From: a virus
Virus record (IMG/VR): IMGVR_UViG_3300030616_000017
Span: 62,001 to 126,000 of that record
Strand: one strand, 5' to 3'
DNA: 64,000 bases
Positions 18,152-26,179 of this stretch are shown here, piece after piece. Positions within the stretch are counted from its first letter, which is position 1. Each line of letters starts with the position of its first letter. A model generated the notes under the pieces. That model was not told where the DNA came from, ran no database searches, and worked only from the letters and a program-made list of their open reading frames with translations. The position numbers were made by a program, and so were the translations under genes.

Positions 18152-18549
18152 TGGATCAACAACAAAAAATAAAAATAATTGTAGCTTTTCCTCGTAACCA
18201 AAGATACTATGGCTATTACGTCAATAACAATCTTACAGATAAACACTTAATGAAAAGAGATGCGTTTTATCTTTTTTTAGCTAAGATGGTAAAGGCTCCT
18301 CAAACAGCTAAAATCAAAGAGTTTATAGATTTAAATTTTTTCTTTATCGTTGATATAGAGAATAACATGGCAACGAGGCTTGAATTAAGTAATCAACAAG
18401 ATGTACAAAAATTAAAAGAATCAATCAGAAAAATAGATGGGAATAGAGTCAAAAAAGAACTAGAAAGAGAGATAAATAAAGTAAAAAACGATTTATATGA
18501 GCAAGATGTAAAGAAACTGCAAGATTCTTGTTTAAATTCGGAGGAATAA
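18151..18549 (+). CDS. Hypothetical protein, 132 aa
   Basis: No family recognised. The N-terminal half is a probable alpha/beta domain (IKIIVAFPRNQRYYGYYVNNNLTDKHLMKRDAFYLFL). The C-terminal half is a charged coiled coil (VKKELEREINKVKNDLYEQDVKKLQDS). An AGGAAAG box precedes the ATG. First gene of the plus-strand replication block, just upstream of the primase-like gene. Confidence 0.65.
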   Translation: MDQQQKIKIIVAFPRNQRYYGYYVNNNLTDKHLMKRDAFYLFLAKMVKAPQTAKIKEFIDLNFFFIVDIENNMATRLELSNQQDVQKLKESIRKIDGNRVKKELEREINKVKNDLYEQDVKKLQDSCLNSEE

Positions 18550-18559
18550 AAGTTATATT
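18531..18559 (+). promoter_or_regulatory. Promoter with start at the primase ATG
   Basis: TTTAAA (18531-18536), 17 bases, TATATT (18554-18559). The next ATG is at 18569, nine bases on, with no ribosome-binding site between, so the transcript should be leaderless. Confidence 0.55.
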
Positions 18560-18568
18560 ATATATAAT

Positions 18569-20176
18569 ATGAATGCTCAAAAAAATAAAACTATTTTAGA
18601 AAAGTTTCCTGGTGTAAGTGGTTTTGATTTTACTTCCAATAAAGTAGCTCTTAATCATGGGGGCCGGAACTGGGTTTCAAAAAACTTCAAAAATATTACT
18701 CCTAAATTGCTGAAAAAACATTTCAGCGGGGAGCAAACTATGGCCCTACCTAAATACCCTCATTCTAAATATTTGATCTTTGACATAGACCAGAGAAGTC
18801 AATTAAAAACAGTAAGGGTAAAAAAAATAGTCGATCAAATTATAAAAGATTTTGGATTTCCTTTTTATATAGAGCGCTCTTCACAAACAGGCAATTATCA
18901 TTTATACTATGAGATGGAAGAGTACTTATCTAAAAAAGGAATAAGCGCCCTTCTCGATTATTATGGAAAAAATTATGGATATATAATAGAAGTAGTTCAT
19001 GATCGTAAGGTTATGAGGCTACCTTTCTCATCTCCCTACCAGCAAAAGGCATTTACTTACAAGAATGAAAAAATAGAAGAGGTAGAGAGGCTTCTTGAAG
19101 TGTTTGCTTCTCATGAGCTTTCTCCCCTGCCTTCTTGGTTAAAAAAAGAAAACACATTTGGAGACCCTATTTCTAAAAGAAGGGATGTAAACAAAGACGG
19201 GGGCAAAGATAAAGTGTCTCCTCATTTATTTTACGGGGCCGGAGACAGGCATGAAAAACAACCTCGTATTGGCCTTGAAACCATAAGACTTTACGGCCCG
19301 GAAAGAGAAAGGTTTTATGAGTTGTGTGAATACTACAACGACGGCACCTCTAAAGATATGAAAAAAAATCTTTATGAAAGAAATCAAATCTTGGATAAGG
19401 TTTGGGACTGGTGCTTAACCCATTATGATGATTCTCTTACCTTTGAGAAAACAGAAGAGGGTATGATAGTAGATTATTACGGGAATTTTAAGTTCCTTAA
19501 TAAAAGTGAATTCTCATTTGATGACGAAGAATACAAAAAACTTGAAAAAATTCTAACTTTCTTTTTTAGGAGAAACAAAATAGGAAAGATAAATAGCAAA
19601 TATGAAAAGAGATTTATATTAGACGCTATTATCTTATTAGAGGCAGCGGAAAGCAAAAGATTGTATGATGAGGAAACCAACGCCCATTATTCTAAAGAGG
19701 AATTTTCTAAGTTCTCTAATGCAACTTTACTAACTCATAATCTAAAGAAAAATATAGCCAAATTCTATAAAATTAAAAATGGGATTAAGGTGTGGAGATT
19801 TTTAGAAAGTATCAGAGCTATCACCCCCGTATATATTGGGAAGTACACTCATTCGTATAAAGGAACAAAAAGATTCGGCAAGCATTACCGAATTAAAAGA
19901 GTCTCCCATCTCTATAATAGGTATATGAGAATTAGGAAAAACCACCAAAATCTAAAAAATCTCAAACGTACTCCTATTATTTATAATTATATTAATAAAA
20001 ATATTAATATTAATAATATTAATTCTCTTAGAGAGAGGAAGAAAAACAATATAAATTATAGTACCAACTTTTTGTTACAAGGAAAATCCTTAGATGAAAG
20101 ATTGGAGGCTGTACGCAAATGGAAGAAGACAAAACCTAAGGCTTATTTAAGAGCTTTAAGAAAAAAAGCGTTATAG
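18569..20176 (+). CDS. AEP-superfamily primase/primase-polymerase-like protein
   Basis: 535 aa. Residues 68-74 (YLIFDID) supply the acidic metal pair, and RSSQTGNYHLYYE (103-115) supplies the sxH motif of archaeo-eukaryotic primases. VMRLPFSSPYQQ near 150 fits the third conserved strand. The C-terminal part is helical and basic, with an Asn/Ile low-complexity stretch near 475-485 coded by an almost pure AT tract. It probably primes phage replication. No DnaG-type primase is seen in the window. Confidence 0.7.
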   Translation: MNAQKNKTILEKFPGVSGFDFTSNKVALNHGGRNWVSKNFKNITPKLLKKHFSGEQTMALPKYPHSKYLIFDIDQRSQLKTVRVKKIVDQIIKDFGFPFYIERSSQTGNYHLYYEMEEYLSKKGISALLDYYGKNYGYIIEVVHDRKVMRLPFSSPYQQKAFTYKNEKIEEVERLLEVFASHELSPLPSWLKKENTFGDPISKRRDVNKDGGKDKVSPHLFYGAGDRHEKQPRIGLETIRLYGPERERFYELCEYYNDGTSKDMKKNLYERNQILDKVWDWCLTHYDDSLTFEKTEEGMIVDYYGNFKFLNKSEFSFDDEEYKKLEKILTFFFRRNKIGKINSKYEKRFILDAIILLEAAESKRLYDEETNAHYSKEEFSKFSNATLLTHNLKKNIAKFYKIKNGIKVWRFLESIRAITPVYIGKYTHSYKGTKRFGKHYRIKRVSHLYNRYMRIRKNHQNLKNLKRTPIIYNYINKNININNINSLRERKKNNINYSTNFLLQGKSLDERLEAVRKWKKTKPKAYLRALRKKAL

Positions 20177-20179
20177 AAG

Positions 20180-20207
20180 TTACTTATTGAGTTTTTTAGG
20201 TTATATT
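20180..20207 (+). promoter_or_regulatory. Promoter for the SSB-like gene
   Basis: TTACTT (20180-20185), 16 bases, TATATT (20202-20207). It is followed by a leader of about 55 bases and an AGGAGG box before the GTG start at 20270. Confidence 0.5.
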
Positions 20208-20269
20208 ATAGTGTGAACAGATAAGCTATCGGTTATAGCTTTGTATATTTCTATTAGGAGGTTGTACTA

Positions 20270-21595
20270 GTGAGTAGTACCGAAGACATTTTTCAAGCTG
20301 CGCTAAAGAACAGGCAGCAGGAGAGATCAAATCAAAACAATTATGGATTTGACTCAGCATTTGAACAGCCGGAATACACGGCTCTGGAAGCGAATGAGTT
20401 TAAGCTTCTTCGTTTTCTAGGAGAACCTATTTCAGTGAGAAAGGACCCTACTTCTCCTTCTCTTATCTTTCATTCTTTTATTGCAGGAGACGATGGGAAG
20501 AATTTTCGCTGCGTCTGGCCCGATAAGAAAGCTCAGCCGGATTGGCTTCTTTGGAAGATTTACAACAAGGTAATGGCGTACGATTGGGATAAGGACAGTC
20601 AGGTGCCCCGCTATCATCACAGCACCTCTCATCCTGATCTTTTTAACAGGGTCGCAAAAAACAACAAGATTGACAACAAGTATGAAACAGGGTGGAGACC
20701 TACTTCTTATGTTCTGTGGAATGTAATTGACAGGGCCGAGAAGGTGTATAATGGTTTTCATAAGGAACAAAAGAAAACACTTCTTCTTTCTAAGAAAGGA
20801 AGTCCTACTCAGTCTGGCTCCATGTTTTATTTGCCCGGTGTTCCTGTTTCTCTTTACAACATTATTCTTGATGAGATAGTGGAGATTAACGGGGATTGGA
20901 ATAAGTACGATATTTTTGTTACCAAGATGCAGCAAGACCCTTGGTACAAGGCTTATCATGCTGTAGATGATTTCAAAAAAGTATCTGCACGCTTAAACGA
21001 TGAGGCCACTATGAGAGCTATGGGATATGATCCTTCTGTTGCAGAGAGACCTCTCACCGAAGAAGAACTTACGTGGGAGAGATACAATATCGATAAGATG
21101 TTCCCCCTTACTTCGTATAGAAAGATTCATAATCGTCTTGGCGTTTTTATTCAGTCTGTAGATAAAGCTTTCGGAACTCATTTTTATGAAGAGCTGGAAA
21201 CTCTGAAAGAGAAAGAAATTGCGGAACAGCCAGAAAAAGAAGAAAGAACCCCAAGCAGGTCTGCTACGCCCTCTCCTTCACCGCAGCCTGAAGCTTCCAC
21301 AGATGAGGCTCCTGCACCAGAAAAAGCAGAAGCCAGGCCAAGACCGAGACGTACCCCTCCTGTAGAGGGGCAACTCAAAGAACCCAGCTTTGATGAAATT
21401 GCCAAGGAGAACAATTTTGTAGGAATGGACAAACTCACAGAAGAGATGAAAGCAATGATTACAGGGTACGATGATACTAAAGGCACATTCACCTACAGAA
21501 CCGATGAAACTGTGTATAGTTGCGTCGACGAAAACTGTACTATGGAGTCCCCCGAATCATTTACTCATTGTCCGAAATGCGGCGCTGAATTTTAA
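20270..21595 (+). CDS. Probable single-stranded DNA-binding protein with C-terminal zinc ribbon
   Basis: 441 aa from a GTG start behind a strong AGGAGG box. The N-terminal 330 residues have strands compatible with an OB-type fold (EFKLLRFLGEPISVRKDPTSPSLIFHSFIAGDDGKNFRCVWPDKK). Residues about 315-365 are a Pro/Ala/Glu-rich linker. The end carries CVDENCT...HCPKCGAEF, a four-cysteine zinc ribbon. Length, own promoter, strong RBS and terminator suggest an abundant protein, which fits an SSB between primase and recombination genes. The assignment is by context and general look. Confidence 0.45.
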   Translation: MSSTEDIFQAALKNRQQERSNQNNYGFDSAFEQPEYTALEANEFKLLRFLGEPISVRKDPTSPSLIFHSFIAGDDGKNFRCVWPDKKAQPDWLLWKIYNKVMAYDWDKDSQVPRYHHSTSHPDLFNRVAKNNKIDNKYETGWRPTSYVLWNVIDRAEKVYNGFHKEQKKTLLLSKKGSPTQSGSMFYLPGVPVSLYNIILDEIVEINGDWNKYDIFVTKMQQDPWYKAYHAVDDFKKVSARLNDEATMRAMGYDPSVAERPLTEEELTWERYNIDKMFPLTSYRKIHNRLGVFIQSVDKAFGTHFYEELETLKEKEIAEQPEKEERTPSRSATPSPSPQPEASTDEAPAPEKAEARPRPRRTPPVEGQLKEPSFDEIAKENNFVGMDKLTEEMKAMITGYDDTKGTFTYRTDETVYSCVDENCTMESPESFTHCPKCGAEF

Positions 21596-21621
21596 GATAA
21601 GATTTTTTAGATAATTTAAAT

Positions 21622-21665
21622 GCAGGGTACCGAAATGAAAATATTTTTGGTATCCTGCTTTTTTT
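21622..21665 (+). terminator. Rho-independent terminator after the SSB-like gene
   Basis: A 10-bp stem (GCAGGGTACC with GGTATCCTGC) is followed directly by seven T residues. Confidence 0.85.
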
Positions 21666-21670
21666 ATTGA

Positions 21671-21683
21671 CTAATAAAAATAG
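21671..21683 (+). promoter_or_regulatory. ACTAATA-type motif directly before an ATG
   Basis: GACTAATAAAAATAG directly precedes the ATG at 21684 and resembles GACTAATATATATAG before terL. No ribosome-binding site is present, so a leaderless mRNA is likely. Confidence 0.35.
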
Positions 21684-22193
21684 ATGAAAGAAAAAGATTT
21701 AAATACAGTGATAAATAATTCATTTAAGTGTTTGGGCTTTTCACATAAGATTTCAGATCCTATGGGAGGACAAGGAAGTCAAAATCCGTTTGATGGTTTT
21801 TCTGTATGTTTCGACCAGGCCTGGTACTGGGAAAGCAAGTTAATTAAAGAGGGCTACTACGCCTTTAATTTTAATAAAATAGAAGAACATCAGTGGGGGA
21901 ATCTCCTGCGTATCAAAAAAGAGATGCCAACCGCTAACTGTGTGATTATTGTAGGGTTTTGGGCTTCCAGATCTTTTTTTGAGTATTTGGTATTTGATGT
22001 TGTTTGTTTGTGGAAAATGAAGAATCAAGGTCAAAAATCAATTAAGAAAACAGAGTTGGAGAAGTTGCGAAAAAAAGGATATAATATGATTATTAAAAAG
22101 AATAAAAACACTAACAAGCTTATGACAGAGAACATGGAAGCAATACAAAATAAAATTATCACGTGCGAGGTGTTACAACATGCAGATAGTTAA
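21684..22193 (+). CDS. RecU-like PD-(D/E)XK Holliday-junction resolvase
   Basis: 169 aa. Residues 26-60 hold the nuclease core: NPFDGFSVCF (Asp), then WYWESK (E-x-K), then FNFNKIEEHQWGNL, where the HQ matches the conserved H-Q of RecU. A basic tail follows. The expected role is cleavage of branched recombination intermediates, in line with RecA downstream. The start codon has no clear RBS. Confidence 0.65.
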   Translation: MKEKDLNTVINNSFKCLGFSHKISDPMGGQGSQNPFDGFSVCFDQAWYWESKLIKEGYYAFNFNKIEEHQWGNLLRIKKEMPTANCVIIVGFWASRSFFEYLVFDVVCLWKMKNQGQKSIKKTELEKLRKKGYNMIIKKNKNTNKLMTENMEAIQNKIITCEVLQHADS

Positions 22194-23022
22194 TACGAAA
22201 AAAACTACGAAACAAGGGGTGCTCTATTACCGCACTTGTGCCTATTGCGGCAATGTAGTCACTTATTACCACACAAACAAACCCACCCACTGCCCCTATT
22301 GTGGAGCTTCTAAGTTTGTAAAACCAAAAACAGAAACAACACTTTTTCTTCTTCAAAAGAAGTATTTTGATTCGGGAAGAGACCCCGCCGTTCTAGCTGA
22401 GTTATATAAAAAAATGAAACCGTATACTATTAGTCTTATAAAAAAAGGTCCCCTAAAAAACTTTTATTATGAATATGATGATCTGGACATTAAAGCTTCT
22501 GAAGCTACAAGTCTTGTGATAGAATACTATTTGGCCAAGCCCGCATTTAAGATAGAAAGTTCTTTCGGAGGTTATTTAAATTATAAAATTAAAGAAGTGT
22601 TTTACAATAAGGTCGACCAAAAAGAAGATCAAATGTTATCTCTAAATGGGCTGATTCCCAATCAAGAAGGTAAAACCAAAGAAGTACAAGACCTATCTAT
22701 GCAAATGAACCTCCAACCTATTTTTTACGACGAAAATAAACACCTTCGATACGAAAGGAATAAAAAAGAAGTATTGGAGGGAGTATATAAAATAATCGAT
22801 TTAATTTACAATACAGCGAGACAAGAATTGTCGGTTAAAGATGCAACCTTCGTAATACTAGGTATTTTAATAAGGGTGCAGAAAGATGGTTTAAGAAACA
22901 TAGATGCATATTACCATTTATTTGGCAGCAAATACAAAAAACACGTAGATAAGGCTCTCCTATTTCTTTATGAATTTATTAAGGAGAGCGAACAACACCA
23001 TGAGGAATGGGATCATGAATAA
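22180..23022 (+). CDS. Zinc-ribbon protein with sigma-region-2-like domain
   Basis: 280 aa. Residues 19-43 form a zinc ribbon (CAYC and CPYC). Residues about 62-130 resemble sigma region 2 (ELYKKMKPYTISLIKKG, YDDLDIKASEATSLVIEYY, FGGYLNYKIKEVFYNK). A helical C-terminus could serve as region 4, but a clear helix-turn-helix is not evident. A GAGG box lies upstream of the ATG. It may be a second phage transcription factor alongside the sigma-like protein at 960-1607. Confidence 0.5.
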   Translation: MQIVNTKKTTKQGVLYYRTCAYCGNVVTYYHTNKPTHCPYCGASKFVKPKTETTLFLLQKKYFDSGRDPAVLAELYKKMKPYTISLIKKGPLKNFYYEYDDLDIKASEATSLVIEYYLAKPAFKIESSFGGYLNYKIKEVFYNKVDQKEDQMLSLNGLIPNQEGKTKEVQDLSMQMNLQPIFYDENKHLRYERNKKEVLEGVYKIIDLIYNTARQELSVKDATFVILGILIRVQKDGLRNIDAYYHLFGSKYKKHVDKALLFLYEFIKESEQHHEEWDHE

Positions 23023-23467
23023 CAAAGAAGAAAAAAGAGAATATAAAAATGTTTGGGAATATAGAGTAAAAGAATATTTCAGAAAAAAAGAAAAACAACA
23101 CCAAAATAATTCTTCCACCATACTGTGGGAGATTGTTAATTTGGTTCTTTACGAAAGCACCAAAGATCGACTATTGGTGGACTTGTACAATGTATTAGAC
23201 AAAGAGAATTTTGTAAAAGTTATTTCCCTTCTCGACGGCCGTACTTTCAAATGCCCTACTAAAAAAGAGTTAGAAGAAACCCTTTTACTAGCTTTGTTGT
23301 ATTACGAGAGGGAGGTAGAGCATAAGAGTTGGGGGGAAATACAAAAGACATTCGACTTCCCCGTCTCGTCTATTAAGTATGGTATAAGGATTAAAAATCT
23401 AAACAACTGGATTAAACAAAAAATACAAGAGTTGATACGAGCTCAAGTAGGAGAAAGCAATGGATGA
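23015..23467 (+). CDS. Hypothetical protein with possible C-terminal HTH
   Basis: About 150 aa from the ATG at 23015, which overlaps the previous stop; starts at 23000 or 22970 are possible. No family recognised. The C-terminal region (LALLYYEREVEHKSWGEIQKTFDFPVSSIKYGIRIKNLNNWIKQKI) looks like a helix-turn-helix. It sits in a tightly overlapping operon with the zinc-ribbon/sigma-like gene and could act in the same regulatory step. Confidence 0.55.
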   Translation: MNNKEEKREYKNVWEYRVKEYFRKKEKQHQNNSSTILWEIVNLVLYESTKDRLLVDLYNVLDKENFVKVISLLDGRTFKCPTKKELEETLLLALLYYEREVEHKSWGEIQKTFDFPVSSIKYGIRIKNLNNWIKQKIQELIRAQVGESNG

Positions 23468-23921
23468 AGAAACTAAACAAGAGACACAAGAACTTATAAA
23501 TACACTGAAAAATAAAGATATAGCAGAGGAAATTAAAACCGTCCAAGCGCAAAGTCCTGTGCAGCAATTGAGAGAAAGTTTATTTAACTTTTTTGACAGC
23601 CGATTAAAGGCTATCGAGAAAGAAGACGATTTCCTCCGGGTGGTGAGGGAAGCCCTGATAGCTAAGGTAGAAACAGATGAGATGTCTACCGCCCAACTTA
23701 TGCAACTTTTTAATCAAATTAAAAATCAAAGCAGCAAGTCATTAGAAGTATTACTAAATGCATTTAAGCCAACCGAAGGGGATTCTACTATTATGGGGTC
23801 TAGTTCTCACCCGGATACAGATAGAGCTATTGAGGAATTCAATAATCTTTCCCCCGATCAAAAAGATAATCTGAATAAGATTGCTAATCTGTTGGAGATT
23901 ATGAAACAAAGTAGCGAATAG
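23460..23921 (+). CDS. Hypothetical protein, 153 aa
   Basis: No family recognised. Acidic and helical, with coiled-coil-like ends (TKQETQELINTLKNKDIAEEIK and DQKDNLNKIANLLEIMKQ). An AGGAG box precedes the ATG and the gene overlaps its upstream neighbour by 8 bases. Confidence 0.6.
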   Translation: MDEETKQETQELINTLKNKDIAEEIKTVQAQSPVQQLRESLFNFFDSRLKAIEKEDDFLRVVREALIAKVETDEMSTAQLMQLFNQIKNQSSKSLEVLLNAFKPTEGDSTIMGSSSHPDTDRAIEEFNNLSPDQKDNLNKIANLLEIMKQSSE

Positions 23922-23924
23922 TAC

Positions 23925-23953
23925 TTTACTATTCACAATAAAGTAGTTATATT
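23925..23953 (+). promoter_or_regulatory. Promoter with start at the HNH-gene ATG
   Basis: TTTACT (23925-23930), 17 bases, TATATT (23948-23953). The ATG at 23961 is seven bases after the -10 box and has no RBS, so the transcript should be leaderless. Confidence 0.6.
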
Positions 23954-23960
23954 ATATAAG

Positions 23961-24539
23961 ATGTTACCATATTTATCATACAAAGATTATACTGAATTTT
24001 ACAATAGGAATGGGCGTACGGTTGACCAAATGGTTAAACCCAAGAACCCACTTAGCGAAAGGCAACTCCATTCGAAATACGAAAAGTATTTGAAAAAGTT
24101 GGATAAGCAAACCGCTAAGATAGAAAGGGGTATGAAAAAATCTCTTAAACCCTCTAAGACTAAGATTGACGAGGCGTGGAAAAAAGTAGCCACTAAAGTG
24201 AGAAGAAGAGATAGAGTATGCCAACTTTGGCCTCGTCTCTTCGCTAATGAGCAGAACGAAGTAATAACATCTACTGGCTATTTTTTACTAGACATTACAG
24301 ATCCTGCTCACATTTTTAGTAGAGGTTCGTACCCCCATATGAAATATGACGAAGAAAATGTAGTATTGTTATCACGTCTTTTTCATAGCCGCATTGATCA
24401 ACTCCAAGATCCTGTTACAGGAGAGTCAATTAGCCCTGAAGAAAGGCAACAGTGGTGGATACGCATTGTAGGTAAAAATCGTTACGACAAATTATATAAC
24501 AAAGCTCACAAGAAGGAAAAAGAGGAAACGAATGGCTAA
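23961..24539 (+). CDS. HNH-like endonuclease, NinG-type layout
   Basis: 192 aa. The core is DITDPAHIFSRGSYPHMKYDEENVVLLSRLFHSRIDQLQDPVTGE (residues about 110-155), which fits D-x-AH...N...H of HNH enzymes of the NinG/recombination type. The usual zinc cysteines are mostly absent; only one Cys is seen upstream. The N-terminal 80 residues are basic and helical. It overlaps recA by 8 bases, which suggests a recombination role. Confidence 0.65.
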   Translation: MLPYLSYKDYTEFYNRNGRTVDQMVKPKNPLSERQLHSKYEKYLKKLDKQTAKIERGMKKSLKPSKTKIDEAWKKVATKVRRRDRVCQLWPRLFANEQNEVITSTGYFLLDITDPAHIFSRGSYPHMKYDEENVVLLSRLFHSRIDQLQDPVTGESISPEERQQWWIRIVGKNRYDKLYNKAHKKEKEETNG

Positions 24540-25665
24540 AAGACCAAAAAAAGAACAAGAAGCAACTACACCCGATGTAACAAAAGAATTAAATTCACTT
24601 ATGAATTCAATTAACAAAGCTTACGGAGATGGCATAGTACAAATAGGCGAAAGCGTAATGAATCAAAAAGTGGAAAGATGGGAAATTGATTCTCCGAACG
24701 TGTCTTATGTGTTAGGAGGAGGAATTCCTAAAGGACGTATTATAGAGTTGTACGGGCCGGAGAGTTCTGGCAAAACAACATTAGCTACTTTTATGGCCGC
24801 TCAGATTCAGCAGAGAGGTGGAAAAGTAGCTGTTATAGACGCTGAACATGGTTTCGATATGGAGTATGCAGAAACGCTCGGCTTGAAAAAAGAAGAGGTA
24901 GTTTTCTCTCAACCCAGCTCAGGAGAGCAAGCCCTCAATGTTACACAAAAAATGGCTGAATCCGGTTTAATCGATTTTATCGTTATAGATTCTGTTGCTG
25001 CTCTCACGCCCGAAGCAGAAATTGCAGGAGAAATGGGCGACCAGACTATGGGTCTTCAAGCTCGTTTGATGGGGAGAGCTTTAAGAAAACTCATCGCTGT
25101 TTGCAACGAAACAAAAACTACTCTTTGTTTTATTAACCAAATCAGAATGAAAATCGGGGTATTGTATGGTAACCCCGAAACCACTCCTGGAGGCAAAGCC
25201 CTCAAATTCTACAGTTCTGTTCGTCTTGAAATCCGTAAAGTAGAGTGGATCAAAGAGAAACAAGAAGTAATAGGAGTTACTTCTCGTGTAAAGGGGGCTA
25301 AGAATAAAGTAGCACCTCCTTTTAGAAAAGCGGAAATAAATATTATTTTTGGAAAAGGACTGCAATACGAAATGGAATACGTAGACCATGCCATCACCTA
25401 CGACATTGTAAAGAAAGGAGGGGCGTGGTATAGTGTATTTGATGAAAAGGGGGAATTCATAGATAAGTTTCAAGGCAAAGACAATCTTGTGGCTTATCTA
25501 AAAGAGAACGATGATGTATTCTCTCTCATCAAAGAACAAACTAAAAAAGCTATTGCAGGTAAGGTTATTAACGAGGTAGAGGAGGAAGAAAATGAACAAG
25601 CATTTGAAACCGATGAAATCGATTCCAATAGACTACAAGAAGATGGCTTACAATCAACTGATTGA
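24532..25665 (+). CDS. recA: RecA/UvsX-type recombinase
   Basis: 377 aa. Seen: Walker A GPESSGKTT (about residues 74-82), VIDAEHGFD, Walker B LIDFIVIDSVAALTP, the loop 1 region MGDQTMGLQARLM, LCFINQIRMKIGVLYGNPETTPGGKALKFYSS (loop 2) and VKNKVAPPF-like residues GAKNKVAPPF. The C-terminus is acidic, as in bacterial RecA. It resembles bacterial RecA more than T4 UvsX. Confidence 0.95.
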   Translation: MAKRPKKEQEATTPDVTKELNSLMNSINKAYGDGIVQIGESVMNQKVERWEIDSPNVSYVLGGGIPKGRIIELYGPESSGKTTLATFMAAQIQQRGGKVAVIDAEHGFDMEYAETLGLKKEEVVFSQPSSGEQALNVTQKMAESGLIDFIVIDSVAALTPEAEIAGEMGDQTMGLQARLMGRALRKLIAVCNETKTTLCFINQIRMKIGVLYGNPETTPGGKALKFYSSVRLEIRKVEWIKEKQEVIGVTSRVKGAKNKVAPPFRKAEINIIFGKGLQYEMEYVDHAITYDIVKKGGAWYSVFDEKGEFIDKFQGKDNLVAYLKENDDVFSLIKEQTKKAIAGKVINEVEEEENEQAFETDEIDSNRLQEDGLQSTD

Positions 25666-25759
25666 GGTTATCTATTACAGCCAGTTGGAATTAGAAGAAA
25701 GGGGAACCAAAACCTCTTGTAAGGAAAACTCGCTAAGACAAAAATATATAAGACAATAA
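25592..25759 (+). CDS. Small basic protein overlapping the recA 3' end, 55 aa
   Basis: Starts MNKHLKPMKSIPIDYKKMAY and ends SLRQKYIRQ. It begins 74 bases inside recA in another frame, behind a strong GGAGG box, and extends about 95 bases past the recA stop. Good RBS, operon position and filling of the gap before the MazG gene support it. No family recognised. Confidence 0.6.
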   Translation: MNKHLKPMKSIPIDYKKMAYNQLIEVIYYSQLELEERGTKTSCKENSLRQKYIRQ

Positions 25760-25775
25760 AAGGAGTACAACAATA

Positions 25776-26162
25776 ATGGATTGGAGTGAATATCAGGAAG
25801 GTACAACAGCAACAGCCATGTTTAAGAATTCTGTAAAGGATATTATTCTTTTTGATAGAGAGGAAGGACAGAGCAATCAGAGAGTATTGAATTCCTTAGA
25901 GTTAAGTTACATAGGCCTAGGTTTAGGAGAAGTAGGAGAAATTCAGAATAAGCTTAAAAAGATTATTCGTGATGATAAAGGGATTATTAGAGAAGAGGTC
26001 CGCAAGGATTTGTTAAAAGAAGCAGGAGACGCTCTTTATTATCTTACACAATTAGTTGATAAGCTTGGAGGAACATTAGAAGAAACAGCTCAGGATAATC
26101 ATGATAAACTTTTTTCACGAATGGATAGAGGGGTTATTCAGGGTTCTGGTGATAATAGATAA
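25776..26162 (+). CDS. MazG-like nucleotide pyrophosphohydrolase
   Basis: 128 aa. The motif GLGEVGEIQNKLKKIIRDD (residues 49-67) followed by LLKEAGDALYYLTQLVDKLG (87-106) is the EExxE...ExxD metal site of MazG proteins, though the first pair is only partly kept. The C-terminus NHDKLFSRMDRGVIQGSGDNR is typical of phage MazG. It may act on dNTPs, fitting the ribonucleotide reductase gene 18 bases downstream, or lower (p)ppGpp. Confidence 0.8.
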   Translation: MDWSEYQEGTTATAMFKNSVKDIILFDREEGQSNQRVLNSLELSYIGLGLGEVGEIQNKLKKIIRDDKGIIREEVRKDLLKEAGDALYYLTQLVDKLGGTLEETAQDNHDKLFSRMDRGVIQGSGDNR

Positions 26163-26179
26163 AAAGTATAAGGAGTAGT

